Shown here: positions 35,984-47,925 of the stretch, piece after piece | Numbering within the stretch: the stretch's first letter is position 1 | Layout: each line of letters begins with the position of its first letter | From: Ochotona curzoniae | Taxonomy: Eukaryota; Chordata; Mammalia; Lagomorpha; Ochotonidae | NCBI RefSeq assembly: GCF_017591425.1 | Contig: NW_024465751.1 | Span: 5,456,001-5,520,000, forward strand | Direction of reading: 5' to 3' | DNA: 64,000 nucleotides | Translations under genes and position numbers: made by a program | The notes under the pieces: generated by a model | Databases searched by the model: none | The model's input: the letters and a program-made list of their open reading frames with translations, nothing else | What the model was told of the DNA's origin: nothing

Positions 35984-37290
35984 GATGATCATAGACATGA
36001 TCGAAGATGATGCTGCACCCCCTGGCGTGCAAGAGCACCAGAATGGGTGCGGGCCAGCCAAACTAGACTGCAGCACCAGCTGGCAAATTCCAGGACTGGG
36101 TACAAGTGTGTCCCGATGAACCGCTGTGCCCCCGGTAGGCACAAGATCTAGAGCTGGGAACATGCCTGGCAGGGAAATTGTGGAACTCTCCTTCTGAGTT
36201 ATCGCTATCACTGGTGAGCACCAGAAATAGGGTTGTGAGCAGGCCTGGCTAGACAAGACACTAGCACCTATCGGCATACACGAGGATCAGATCTGGGGCA
36301 GAGCGGGCTAGCTAAGCCACAGCATCAGCACATGTGCACAAGAGCCGAATAAGATGAGGATAGGCCAGGTTATACCTCAGCAGAGGCTTTCAGGTACAAA
36401 ACTGGAACTAGGATCAGGCCTACTGGGGGTAACTGGGGTTTGTCTGCATGGGCCAAGGAAACCCACTGGTATGAGTGAAGACAAGGACTGTGACAGGCTG
36501 ACTGGGCTGGGCTGCAGTACCAGTTGGTTCACGGGAGACAACAGGCTGGGGTATAGCTGACCAGTAAGCTGCATTGAGCGGAATGTGGTTTGTTGGCTAG
36601 TGCAGGTGACAGATTGGACCTGATCCTACCCTGGCTGGTTCATACGAGTCATGTCTAAGATCACCCCAGGCAGGGTTTCTTGGGGGATGCCCAAACTTAA
36701 CTGCTGGACTCAAACCTCAGCCACAGGGCAAAATCACAGGATGTGTGGTAGGACCTTGGAGTGCATGTATCAGGACTGGTTGATGCCTGTGCAGTGGACA
36801 GCATGTCCAGATGCACACTGGGGGCATGATGGGCAGCTCATCTAGGCCAGCAGAGAATGCCAACTGATACATGAGAGAAAGTAGAATAGGTTGGACAATT
36901 CTCCTGGCCAAGCTTGGCATCACGTTTCTGGGTCTACGGATGCACTAAGGTAGACTTCTTCAACCCAACAGAACTTGGAAAGATTTTTCTCGACCCTGGA
37001 GCGATGAAACCAACAACTTCTCAGAACTATCAAAACCTCTTAGGTAACACCCTTTTCCCCACGTGCAGGTCTCTGAGACATCATCAAAGGGCTATTCCCA
37101 TCCACGGATGCTGATGTAGTTTGACAGCAAGGAGCAGCCCTCTCCCCCGGGAGGGAGAAGAAGGACTGAAGCAACAGTCCTACCCGCCTTTCTCCATACC
37201 CGATCCACCCCACCCTAATCCAAGAACCACATGGGTGTGCATCCTCTCAACTATGTAAAGACAATTAAAAAGATGGTGGTAATGATGATA
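35984..37290. repeat. Unclassified 1.3-kb composite repeat with degenerate tandem units
   Basis: From about 36013 to 36900 a theme of about 55-70 bp recurs in decayed form: 'caccagctggc', then a 'gagaaccaggactggg'-like phrase, then 'caggcctggctgggct' or 'gcgggctagcta', then 'gactgcag' or 'gccacag'. At least eight units are visible (starts near 36013, 36072, 36128, 36211, 36265, 36323, 36379 and 36520). A non-repetitive end, 36905-37270, includes 'ccctctcccccgggagggag' and stops at 'gacaattaaaaagatgg'. It resembles a retroelement 3' end or an ERV non-coding section, but I cannot name the family. 'gatgatcatagacat' (35984) against 'gatgatacagacat' (37284) is a doubtful target-site duplication. 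Confidence 0.5.
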
Positions 37291-38189
37291 CAGACATACA
37301 CACATGATAGATGCTGATAGATGATCTACAGATGAGAGGGAAAGGAGTGAGGGAGGGAAGAGTTAAGGAGTGAGAGATCTCTAGGTTTGTACATTTATCT
37401 GTATACTTGACACTGCACTTGGGTATCTAAGATGCCTCTAAATTGAATGTCTTAGATCTTTCGAATCAAGGGATGAAAGGAAATCAAGATTTCTCATCCT
37501 AGAATTTGCATTTTCTTTCTAACTTGGTGACATTTTTGATATTAGTGACTGTATTGCAACAAGGAACTTTTTTTCTTTTTAAGACTTCCCTTGTTCACTT
37601 ATTTTGTACACAATCATCTGTATAAACTCATCTTCTTTGTAGAATTGAGTCTTACTTGTTACCACTCTCATTACCATAAACAAAATTTATTGAGGGTTCA
37701 CTTCACAATAACCATTAAGTCCCCTTTTTGAAAATAAGCTCACTATCATCCAAAACATTTGAGGATTGTTCTTCCAAGAGAAACAAAGGATAAATGCTAA
37801 ATCCATCCATACTCACCTTGAATGTCTGACTTCAAATTATGCACAATGCACAACTGAGAAACTGAGGAAAGCAAATTCTACCTTCCTAACTCTAGACTTG
37901 CAGTTTCCCACCAATTGCTTTTTTTTCCAAGTTCAGTTTATTTCTTTAATATTTCACATTTTATTCAGTTTTTAGTGACTATAAAATCAATAAAGCTCAG
38001 TGAAAATACTTGCAAAATGAAGAGAGATTAACCTACAATTCAATCAACCAGAGATAATATCATTCATCTTAATAACCCAGAGGAGTGAAGTTTCATTCTT
38101 ACAATGGCCCCTCAATAATAAAGTAGATATAGTTGGTCATTAATGATGCTTTTGTAGAAAACAGAGATACCAACACTCTTATTTATTTT
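37291..38189. other. Intergenic, no gene recognised
   Basis: Includes a 'gatagatgctgatagatgat' patch and AT-rich sequence. No gene or named repeat. Confidence 0.45.
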
Positions 38190-38350
38190 TTAAATCATCA
38201 AACAATGATCAATAACCTCCCTTGAAGTGTTAAACAATCATTGCTGGTTAATATTGACCAACTAATTTAAAAGCTGCAAAGGCAACATAAACAATTTGCC
38301 AATGCTGATTTCAAAATGATACCCAATCCAGTTAATGTTTACATTCCCAA
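38190..38350. promoter_or_regulatory. Candidate enhancer: SOX/FOX/TEAD motif cluster
   Basis: Within 160 bp: AAACAATG (near 38199), a head-to-head SOX-like pair ACAATCATTG (38234-38243), GGTTAATATTGACC (HNF1-like imperfect palindrome, near 38246), ATAAACAAT (FOX/SOX, 38287), and TGTTTACATTCC (FOXA core overlapping a TEAD CATTCC, 38336-38347). The stretch is repeat-free. Function is inferred from motif density only. Confidence 0.25.
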
Positions 38351-38889
38351 CCTGCACAACTCTACTAAAAACCAGCCTTGCACATCAGCCACACAGGGAA
38401 GCACAGCTCATGCCAGAGTTTAACGTGGACACCCAAGATAAAGAATAACCCAGCTGGAAAGCTAAAATTCAGGCATGTCTGGTTTCCATTAACTGTGATT
38501 GCAACAGCCTCTTCAAAGGCAAAGAACTTTCCCCCTTCCACACCAAAAAAATACTGCTTCCTTCAAGGTGATGAGTCCAGAAGAAGGACATAGGTCAGGG
38601 AGACAAGCCTGGCATTGAAGAGTCATGTTTTATGCTGATTTTGGACAAGTTGTTTATCAAATGACACAAATCTTCTCTGCTTACTCTCAAGAAAATAGAA
38701 AACATCGGTTACTAGAAACACAAATCTAATGATAAGTCTCCATTACCAAAGTTCTTAGAAAACACAAATCCAACAAATATTTTTCACATAGTGCTATATT
38801 GTAAACAGTGTTTCTAACACTTGGGTGCTGCCTAGGGTCCAATTGAAAGGATGTATGGTAGCCTTGTCAATCAATCCCTTTTGACATTA
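38351..38889. other. Intergenic, no gene recognised
   Basis: No gene seen. A weak MIR-like phrase (gattttggacaagttgttta) occurs at 38638. Confidence 0.4.
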
Positions 38890-39190
38890 GACCATCCAGG
38901 CTACTTCTAGTGCCCGCAGCTATGGACACTTCAGCAATGAACACCCTTTCGGGTAACATCTCTGTCTGCAAAGATTGATTGAACACCTTTAAACCAGTCA
39001 TACAGAGCCTCTATTTTTCCCACATCCTTAATCACATCTTTAAGAGAAAGTTCTCAGAGGTGGCACAATCGGTCAAAGCACATTTTTCATATTTCAACTG
39101 AAAATGCAAGTCTCCTCAGATCTCCCCACCCCATCCTTAGAGAGGTTGTATCATCAGACACTTCTGTCAATGCCTTTGTGAATATCTATG
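38890..39190 (-). mobile_element. Old L1 3' fragment, antisense
   Basis: 'agctatggacacttcagcaa' then 'tgaacaccctttcgggtaac', 'aggtggcacaatcggtcaaa', 'gcacatttttcatatttcaa' and 'agagaggttgtatcatcag' followed by 'acacttctgtcaatgcc' match the reverse complement of old L1 3' text (sense features: tgacccagcaat, ggtgtaaattggtacaacc). Highly diverged. Confidence 0.5.
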
Positions 39191-40459
39191 TCACCTTCTT
39201 TCCCAAGGGAGAGCGATAGATCCAGTGTTGGTGCTCTTTAACTTAACCTGGCCCGCAGAAGAGTGCATCAGTGTGCGAAGGGAATGTAGACTCTGAGCTC
39301 ACACCCAGAGGTCAGTCATCAGCAGCTCTGGTAGTCGGCATCCACTGTTGGGATTTACATCATTTTTATTCAGATTGCTAGAAAACCACCCACCTCAACA
39401 CAAGAAATGGAACTATGAGTGGTGCCACCAACCATTTCATATGTCTGCTGACCCTCTCCACTTTCTCCATGATATCCTTACTGATTTTCTGCTCTCCTCC
39501 AGGGTGCCAGGGTTTACAAACTAAGTTTGGCAGTAAGTGTTTAAAGGAATGGCTCTCAATGCTGTGTTGAGGAGAATGTGGAGTTTCACCAGAAAGGAGA
39601 TGGGAGGTAGTCATTCGCAAGAGAACAAAGGAGAATAGCCACAAAGTTTCATGAGAAGGTCAACTTGTGGAGCCTGGAATATCAGCTAGACAACTGGTCT
39701 TGGATATTTGTCCATCGCACTTGTAATCTACATAACCTCGGACAACACCCTACCTCCCATGGTCCTTGCCTTTATTTTTAGTTTATCAAGAATAAAACAT
39801 GCCATTGGGCTGGTTGTTGTGAAGTTCATGTGCAACACTCTATGTGGAATGTTTGGGAACTAAAAAGTCTTGCCCACACCAGCGGGTAACATTATTATCA
39901 GCAACCTGAGCCAGGCCACAGAAGACTGCTCTTCCTGTACAGAACCTCTCTTCCCATTCTGACCATGAAATTCATTTCTTCCAGTGAACCTTCAAAGACC
40001 TCATTTATCAGCTGTCAGAGTACAAAGAAAGCAGCCTCCTTGGCCTCCTTTTAAGGGGTATCACTTACACTTCCCAGTTGGAGTATTATCCCTCTTATCT
40101 CCAGACTGCAGAAATGCATGACCCACTACCTTACTACGTTGTATGGAAAACTACTTAGATGGCACATCCTGGATGCAGAGAAGAGAAGAGGATGTGAAAG
40201 TTCATTGCACTGTTGGGGAAGGCAGCACAGTATGTGGAGTTCAAAGACAGAGCTGAAATTCTGACCCTCCTACTAGGGGGAGAAGATGTTTATGATCATC
40301 GCAAGAAGAAATGAACAAAGAACACTTGACTACCTCTTACAAGCTTCATCTCTCTTTTGTTCTCATCTCAGAATATAACTCCGTAACTTCTCACATCAGA
40401 AGTCTGAGTTACCCTAAATTCATTTTTGCTCCTCTCCCTGAACCAAGCCAAATATTAAT
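39191..40459. other. Intergenic; possible MIR remnant
   Basis: 39700-39880 carries 'ataaaacatgccattgggct' then 'ggttgttgtgaagttcatg', resembling the MIR 3' half in sense orientation, at low confidence. No gene. Confidence 0.35.
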
Positions 40460-40600
40460 GACTAAGTACTACTGATCTTAAACAAGTTGTTTGACCTCTT
40501 ACGTATCGGTTTTCTCAAGTAAAAAGTAAGGGATAGTAACATATTTCATCCTAGATTGTTCCAGTATTAAAAGCAACATCCTTTCAGTCCCTGACCATCA
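40460..40600 (+). repeat. MIR, sense
   Basis: 'aaacaagttgtttgacctct', 'atcggttttctcaagtaaaa' and 'gggatagtaacatatttcat' followed by 'cctagattgtt' keep the MIR order (gacctctctgtgcctcag, ctcatctgtaaaatgggg, ataatagtacctacctcat). Confidence 0.6.
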
Positions 40601-43264
40601 TTTGCACTTAAAATACCAAGAAACAGTGTACCATATGAGGTGACACTCTGAGACCAGTTTCATAAGTAGTCAAGAGGAACAGGGTTTATTTTGTACCAGG
40701 CACTGTACAAGGATGAAGAAAGACTCAGAATTCCTCGCTCTCCTAGTAAATAAAACTGTAAGCTTAAAAAAAAATGAGTGAAGGAGGAAGGAATAGACAA
40801 AAGAAATCATAAGAATCTCAGGCCGTGATAATTTCCCACAAATGAGAGGCTTGAATATATAAAATGATTTAACGGAGAGTGGACCAGTGTCTTCATGAAA
40901 TTGGGTGACAGGGAATGATGGTCTCCTTATTGAGGTCATGATGAGGCTGAAATTGAAGTGAGAAGCAGCCATGTAAATAAGGTAGAGGGATAACCATGTA
41001 AATAAGGTAGAGGGATAAGATTCTCCAAATTGAGGCAGAACTTCAGGACTGAACTTGAAGATGCTAAGGAAATGGAGAAGACCAGGGTCACTGAGCCAGG
41101 CAGGAGGCAAGGAGAAGAAAGACAGTGTCCAAAGGAGGGCAGAGACGGCACACAGAGTGCTATGCAAAGCCAGGAAGGAACTCGGCATCTCTTTTAAATC
41201 CCAGTAACAAGGGAGACCTGAAAAAAGTTTTAAGCAAGAGCTTAATTTGACCATATGTACATTTTAAATAGATCATTCTGAACACGTCACAGGAAATATT
41301 TTGTAGGAAGAATAGAGTAGATCAGTGAGAAAAATATTTGAAATGAGCCAAGTAAGAGAAGATGCCCTCTTGGGCTGGAGTAGAGATGAGGGTATTGGAA
41401 GAAGACAAAACTCTTGAATGTGAAAGCAAGAGTACTTGGTGTTCAAAGGGATGTGGAACCTGGTACCATCCTGACGTGAAAAACCTCTAAAACTACTGAC
41501 CGAGGTGGGAACCCTCAGGGAAGACACTTCCTCCGAGAGAAGTCAAGGGTTCTGCTCTGAGTAGCCATTGCTATGGTAAAGGAAAAAGAATCTACATGGA
41601 GTCATTGTGCTGGCACTTGGATAAGGTACCTCAGGGATCCCAGGGTGTGTTTGATAACAGACAAAACTCCAGGGGTTATCGCTGTGTCATATTCTGGTGA
41701 GAGTCCATTTTTCAAAGTTTTGTTTGCTTTATAACAACATGTAGTGGACTCTGTTAATTCCTAGGAAAAACAAAGGAATGTCATAGAGATTTCTGCCCTC
41801 AAGGTTAACTGCCATTTTAAAGAGAGACAAACAGAAAAGTCTATCATACCATGTGCAGGTGCTAGGGGAGAAGTGGTTAGGAGATGCTGACCTGTGTGGC
41901 CTGCAACCACACAGTGGGGACTCTCTGGTCCTCCGTTCTGCTCTTCCAGACGGGAGCAATACCACCTATGTTGCTTATAAGGAAAGTATCTCAAAGGCAA
42001 CCAATGCAATGAGAGCAAATGGCAAAAGAGGGCCCCAAATTATTATCTCACTACGGAGAGAAAGAAAGTTGATACAAAGAGCTTATTAATAAATTTACCA
42101 GCAAAAACACAAGCCTAGTACTGGTTGATAGAACTGAAATGCGCCAGTCTATCTAATCGCTGCAGCAGGAAATGTATTTCTTTACAAAGCCAGTGTTGTT
42201 GCGAGGGAATTTACATGAGGCCCAAGATAGTGGTGGAAAAGTTCTGCTGCTGCTGCTGGTGCTGAGTGATAGCTACAACAAAACAAGCACCAAGGACCTG
42301 GTGCCATTTGTTTCATAACAGCCCATCCTTGGACCTCATCAGAATTCAACCTTCAAACTTGTACCACTGACATCACCTTGTCCAACTGGGAGAGCAATGA
42401 AGCATGAGCGGATACAAATAACAGTAACTCATGTGACCAGGTCCTTTGGCTCAGTTTCTTGGAAAACCTCTTCTTAGGCACCTTTGAAGATTTATGCTCA
42501 CATACAAGGCACAGGGCATGGCATCTGGGATACACAGGATGCCCTGACAATGTCTTCATCTGGAGGAAAAGATGGCTGCTAGTTTATTCTGGTGTTTACT
42601 CATTGCAGCAGGCAAGAACCCAAGTGGTTTCTGTGAGTGTGGATACAGCCAGCAGCTACCAGCATAGGATTTGGCTGGATCAGTATGGTGAATTAATGGC
42701 ACGCAGGACAGCTGTGTGAAATTCTTGAAGGCCATGTGAAGGGACCTCTGCAAAAACTGCCTTGCCTCATACCAGCCACCATTCTCTTCAGAGCCCAGCT
42801 GGTGCCTCGAAGTTGCAAAACTTCACTTTATGATTCATGATTTCAATAGCTTCTTTGTTCAAGGAGACTGACATCGGTGCTCAATGAGAGAAAAAGAGAA
42901 GTTCCTGTCACTATGTAATTACCTCAATTTTCTCCCTCCCCTCTGACTAAAGGAAAGACTTACTTTGACAAAGAGAACATTAAAACCTCTTCCGCTCTGG
43001 CAGGTTGAAAAGTAAGTCACTGTGAAGACTCTCCCAAACATGACCAGCTGATGCAGCAGGAAAAATATTCACAGAAATGAATTTTCTTCACCTTATAAAA
43101 GTTTAATTGCACAAAAAGTAAATGTTTGCTTATAACTAACATTTCCTGAAATCTGTCAGTTGGGGCACAGGCTGCACAGAGTGTCAGTTGGTATTTCCTG
43201 GAAGAAAGAGTTCCATGGTACCCAGGTTTGGGAAACACTAGAAACCAAAAACTAAGGTAAAAGT
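40601..43264. other. Intergenic with an unnamed ancient repeat; no gene
   Basis: 41220-41280 ('taagcaagagcttaatttga', 'cattttaaatagatcattct') matches a very common ancient mammalian interspersed sequence (agcagggaagtgacatgatc, ttttagaaagatcactctg) that I cannot name with certainty. The 194-codon minus frame at 40670-41254 is antisense to this material and has no known domain. A (CTG)5 run lies at 42244-42258. Confidence 0.4.
40969..41018 (+). repeat. Exact 25-bp tandem duplication
   Basis: Two identical 25-bp copies, 40969-40993 and 40994-41018, beginning CCATGTAAATAAGG and ending GAGGGATAA, with no spacer. Perfect identity in otherwise decayed DNA points to a recent duplication. Confidence 0.97.
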
Positions 43265-43617
43265 TGAAGGTCTATTTTTTTTTTAGATTTATTTTTATTA
43301 TTTTTTATTGGAAAGGCGGATATACAGAGAGGAGAGACAGAGAGGAAGATCTCCCATCCGATGATTCAATCCCCAGTGAGCTCAACGGCCGATGCTATGC
43401 CGATCCGAAGCCAGGAGCCTCTTCCGGGTCTCCCACGCGGGTGCAGGGTCCCAAAGCTTTGGGCCATCCTCAACTGCTTTCCCGGGCCACAGGCAGGGAG
43501 CTGGATAGGAAGTGGGGCTGCCGGGATAGAACCGGCACCCATATGGAATCCCAGGCGTGCTAGGCGAGGACCTTTAACCACTTGCGCCACCGCGCCGGGC
43601 CCTGAATGTCTATTTTT
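43265..43617 (-). mobile_element. CSINE, young full-length copy with target-site duplication, antisense
   Basis: The best-preserved copy in the window. Read on plus: T-rich tail, 'ggaaaggcggatatacagag', 'gatccgaagccaggagcctc', 'cttccgggtctcccacgcgg', 'agaaccggcacccatatgga' and the head 'gcgccaccgcgccgggcc' ending at 43602. It retains many CpGs, a sign of youth. Flanks tgaaggtctattttt (43265-43279) and tgaatgtctattttt (43603-43617) differ at one base of 15. Its tRNA-derived A and B boxes are on the minus strand. Confidence 0.95.
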
Positions 43618-45509
43618 GTTATCTTTTCTTTAGTGTGTAGCATGTACTGTCAAGCTCCAGGAAAGGGGGTGGCTATTACACAAATTTATAAACTTTCTCG
43701 AGCATCTTATATAACTTTCCATTCATTTGAGGAACATTACCTGGAGTTAGGGCAATGAGCAGCATAGTCTCCTCATATTCCATTTGGTCAAAATTAACTA
43801 TTTTTTCCTCTCATACAAAGGTCAAATAGAAGCTATGAAGAGGCGGATCCCATCTCCATAGTCTGGTAAACGTTTGCTGAGAATCTCATAATTCACTTAT
43901 TTCTCTTTGTGAAAATTTATTTACTCATCATCACATTTAGAATATACTGTAGATGAGGCATGGCGATTAAGGCAAAGATCTATTCTTTTGGAAGGAAAAT
44001 GCCATTGAATTCTAGAAATGACAGGAGAGAGCCTCCTGGGTCAAGATGGAATTGCGTAAGGAAGTAGAAAGGGAAGAAAGCAATTGGGAGAGATAGATGT
44101 TCCATTCAATTACTCACTGAGGATGCGCTGTCGTCAATCCCTTTGCTAGGTGTCAGGAGTGCAACGGTGAACAAAGCACTTGTAGTCTAATGTTTTTACT
44201 GGAGAAAAGAAGGGATCTGACTTGGTGGGCTTTATGTGAAGAGGATGATTGGTACTACTCTGTGAACGGAGAAAGACAGGATTGGAATAGAGATAGAATC
44301 AGTTCGGCACAAATGATGAAGATCCAGCCTTCACCAAAGGCTGTGGAGATGGAGAGCTGTACCTATGCTTGAAAAATATATTAAGGATACAGAAGAGACA
44401 AAATGAGATAAGCAACTGAACTTAGAAATCAAATGACAAAGAACAAGAACATCTTCTAGTATTTTAACTTTGCGCAACTGGACAAGGTGATGCCAGTCAG
44501 TCAGACAAGTGATCAGCAGAGAGTCGCAAAGGCAGGGTTGGAGGCAATAGCTCAAGGTGCGTGGGAGGATAGCTGAGAAGGAACATCAGCTGCTGCCTGA
44601 AGAGTTGTGGGTGTGTTTGTGAAGATGATAAGAGGGAGCAGGCCACAAGGAAAGATTTGAAAGTCATCCTGCTTTTAAAGACATGGCATTTATGCAAGTC
44701 GGCTACAGAATTTAGGGGAAGGATGTACAGATTGCTACAAAGGCCATGGTCATCATTCAACCTGGGTCCGAAAAAAGTCAACCAGCAAGGTCATCCTGCA
44801 AGCAAAGTGTGAGTGCTCCTCTCCTGTCTCCTAGATGATCACATGCTACATGATTAGAGAAGATTAAGATGGGCCTTCTATTTGTGGTTGCCACAGGTTA
44901 AACACAAGAGTTGGAAGCGAAGACCTTGCATATTGAATGATAACATTCATGTACAGTTCAAAATTAGGTCAAACAAATCCACTGTCAGATGTCAAAGTTA
45001 AGGTTCACCTTAGAGAAGGAGCAAAGAAGCACTTCTGGCAGCAAGCAATTAAGGGAGTCCTGGCTGATTTTTTAATCATATTTTCTCACCTGGTCAGGTC
45101 ATTTCCTGATTGCATTCACAAGGATGTAAAACAGAGATTGGAAAACTTTCTATAGAAGACCAGATAATAAATAGTTCAGACTTTAGGACGCTTTCCTATC
45201 TCAACCATCCAACCCTCACATTACAGCACAAAGGTCTCCAACAGTCACTGCATTCTAGGGTTTTACACAAAACTTGTAGAGCTTTCCTTCTTTGAGATCG
45301 TTTTGTTAAATTTTGCAGGCTTTTTTGTTGTTGTTGAACCAAATAAGGTTTAATAAAATTTAGGAACAATACATCACACATATATGCATAGCTGATGGAA
45401 AAACATCTAAGAATTTTGGGGGAGAAAAAAATTTTTACAACCAAGATGTAGAGGGTAATGACATTCAAGTTTGAATTTCACCACCAGTCAATGATGATTG
45501 TTCATATTG
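43618..45509. other. Intergenic with old repeat traces; no gene
   Basis: 44110-44210 ('actcactgaggatgcgctgt', 'gtgcaacggtgaacaaagca') and nearby text recall ancient mammalian repeat material. No gene is recognised among the short frames. Confidence 0.4.
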
Positions 45510-45855
45510 CAGAAACCATTCTTTAAAAAAAAAATTTATTTATTTTTATTGCAAAGTCAGATATACAGAGAGAAGCAGAGACAGAGAGGAAGATCTTCTG
45601 TCCAATGATTCACTCCCCAAGTGATCGCAACAGCCAGTGCTGTGCCGATCTGGAGCCAGGGAGTTCCTCCAGCTCTCCCACGCAGGTGCAGGGTCCCAAG
45701 GCTTTGGGCCATCCAGCTCCCAGGCCACAAGCAGGGAGCTGGATAGGAAGCAGGGCTGCCGGGATTAGAACCGGTGCCCATATGGGATCCTGGAACTTTC
45801 AATGTGAGGATTTTAGCCACTAGGCCACCGTGCCAGGCCCTACAGAAACCATTCT
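45510..45855 (-). mobile_element. CSINE, young full-length copy with perfect target-site duplication, antisense
   Basis: cagaaaccattct is found at 45510-45522 and 45843-45855, exactly flanking the element at 45523-45842. Read on plus: A/T-rich tail, 'cagatatacagagagaagca', 'caatgattcactccccaagt', 'cccacgcaggtgcagggtcc', 'gattagaaccggtgcccata' and the head 'ccactaggccaccgtgccag'. About 10 bp of the middle (between 'gggccatcc' and 'agctccc') is missing compared with the 43-kb copy. The three frames over it are SINE translations. Confidence 0.95.
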
Positions 45856-46206
45856 ACACAACAATTCCTGAGCAGCAGGCAGAGTCAACATGAGCACATG
45901 GACCATGTCTGAAGGAGTCCTAGTGAGGAAGTGCTTGGTTATAGCACAGATCATTGAGAGAAAACACATGTTATCCAAGCAGTTATCATTCTGTGGGGAG
46001 TCTTCGAGGCATCTCTCCTGCCTTCTCTTCCTGCCCGCTCCTACAACTCTGGGACCTAGCTTTCCATGCCTGAGTCAGCTGGGATGCTGTCCCTCCTCAC
46101 TGTTTGGAAGACAGCACATGAAGTTGGGAGATTTCCAGGCCACCATCCTGGGATCCATTTTGAGAAAGAAGAAGACAAATATTGACTACCAGTATTTTCC
46201 ATGATC

Positions 46207-46740
46207 TTTTTTTTCATAGTTGTATGATTATTTTTTATTCTTCTCTGTGTGTGTGTGTTTTAATTTTAGATTTTATGGTACAATTCCAAAGGGACTGGGA
46301 TTTCCTTATCCCCTCTCTAAATTCCCTCCCCGAATTGATTTTTCCAATATTATTACAATCGTATAGTCTTCATAAGCAATCATAAGTCAATCGTTCTGCT
46401 ATTTGAGTGTATCCTGACATTGCTGGTACAGACAATGGCAGATTTCAGCATCCTGTTATGTAGATATGTACAACAGTTTCATTGGGAGTCCATCTTTGAC
46501 TTGGAAATAGAGATGCACACTTCATTGCATCTTCACATCTAGACGTGACAGTCTCTATTACACTATCACTATGCATTCCCTTAAATGAGAAGCCATGAAC
46601 AAAGTCAACAACGGGAATAAAGTTAAAAAAAAATTTACAGCACCATTGGAGTTAGGTAACATGCTACTGAATAACCCATGTGTCAGTGAAGATCTTAATT
46701 TGTTTCTCCACTCGTGTCATCACCTTATTTTGTCCTGCTC
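46207..46740 (-). mobile_element. L1 3' UTR, 5'-truncated, antisense
   Basis: Reverse-complement collinear with 18.88-19.32 kb. T-rich start, 'atggtacaattccaaaggga', 'acagtttcattgggagtcc' (46473-46491, exact complement of 19077-19095), 'cttaaatgagaagccatgaa' and 'taacatgctactgaat'. Same L1 lineage as the 16-kb element. Truncated before ORF2, as is usual for L1 insertions. A short (GT)n lies at 46244-46258 in its tail region. Confidence 0.85.
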
Positions 46741-47869
46741 AATTCCTTGAGTCCTAAACAGGTCAATGTTGTTATTGATGTGATAAATTTCACATATGTC
46801 CTGTTTCCCAATATTTCATTTTCTTCACTGATCTGTTTCCCCAACAGATCATCTTTTCAAGACAAATTCTAAGTTTCACTCATCAATATCTAGCGCAGAA
46901 GCAGGCAATTAAGGAATGAAAGCTCGAAGCTTTTGGGAAGAAACATTCAAGTAGAATGGAAGTGTGGAGCACTGTACATATCTGGGGTCTTGATGTTCTT
47001 CAGGCATCTTTATAAGCAGAGTTTTCAAGGTCTTTTGTATAACGATGTGCTTAGGAATTATTCAGGGGGATGATATTTATTAAGTATTAACAAGGGCTTT
47101 CCAAGTTACTTGTCTATGAAAGGCTGCTTCTACTTCATGGAAAGGCTGCTCAGGTGGTCCAGGGTTAGAGTGTCTCAGACAGGATCTTTTTTTTTTTTTT
47201 AAGGATGAGGGCAATACCAGAAAGTATATTATTTGTTAGTGTCTGAGTTGTAAATCTCCTGGGCAAGGCAGTAAGAGCTACCACAGATGGATGAGTTAAA
47301 CATAAAAGCATTTCAAGTCAAATTTGAGGCTGCATCTTCCACAATGAAGAAGGCCTTCCTCTGACATTCCGCAGAAACTATCCAGATTGTAGATCTGGAA
47401 ACATCATGTACACTTTTTCTATGGGGAAATGGAGTGAATGGTGATGCTGAGCTACTTTTCTGCTACTGTTCCCATTTCCTGCTGCACAAAGAGCACGAGA
47501 AACCACCAAAATGATCTAGCCTATCATTGCATATTGTATTGTGCATTCAGTGTGGGGAACATAAAGAGCAAAGCCCACCTGTAAAAACCCTGGTAGCATT
47601 TTGATTCTCCCAGCTATTATATGAATGGGTAAGATAGGCGAGGTGATTCAGAAACTCATTCACAGAAACATTTAGTCATCACCTACTGTATGCCAACGCT
47701 GAAAATGCAAAGGTCCAGTTCTGGAAACTGAAATACAAAGTGATCTGCCATCAAAGAAATGTGACATGAGGTCAAACAGACACCAATGTAGTTTGTTTAT
47801 AAAGACAAATCATAATTTCAAAAAGATGAAATGGGTGATATCTAGTTTATCAGGATACCCCAACCACAA
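46741..47869. other. Intergenic, no gene recognised
   Basis: Contains a T14 run near 47189. At 47660 'tcatcacctactgtatgcca' is an ancient-repeat phrase. No gene. Confidence 0.4.
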
Positions 47870-47925
47870 AGTTTGCCACAGGGTAGATGCTTAGTAAATG
47901 TTCAATGAATGAATAAGTGGATAAA
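47870..47925 (+). repeat. MIR/L2 3' tail fragment
   Basis: 'gccacagggtagatgcttag' then 'taaatgttcaatgaatgaat' is the typical 3' end of MIR/L2 copies (cacagtaggtgctcaataaatgtt, gaatgaatg). Confidence 0.55.

Noticed and set aside
36013..36900. CRISPR-like array
   Set aside because: The units are contiguous and diverged without unique spacers, and the genome is mammalian. They are decayed tandem repeats.
40670..41254. 194-codon minus-strand open frame rich in Leu/Phe/Ser
   Set aside because: Antisense to ancient interspersed repeat material and spanning an exact 25-bp tandem duplication. Its hydrophobic look is what purine-rich DNA gives when read on the other strand.
42244..42258. (CTG)5 run as a possible expandable triplet repeat
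   Set aside because: Only five units, within ordinary intergenic DNA and no transcript context.
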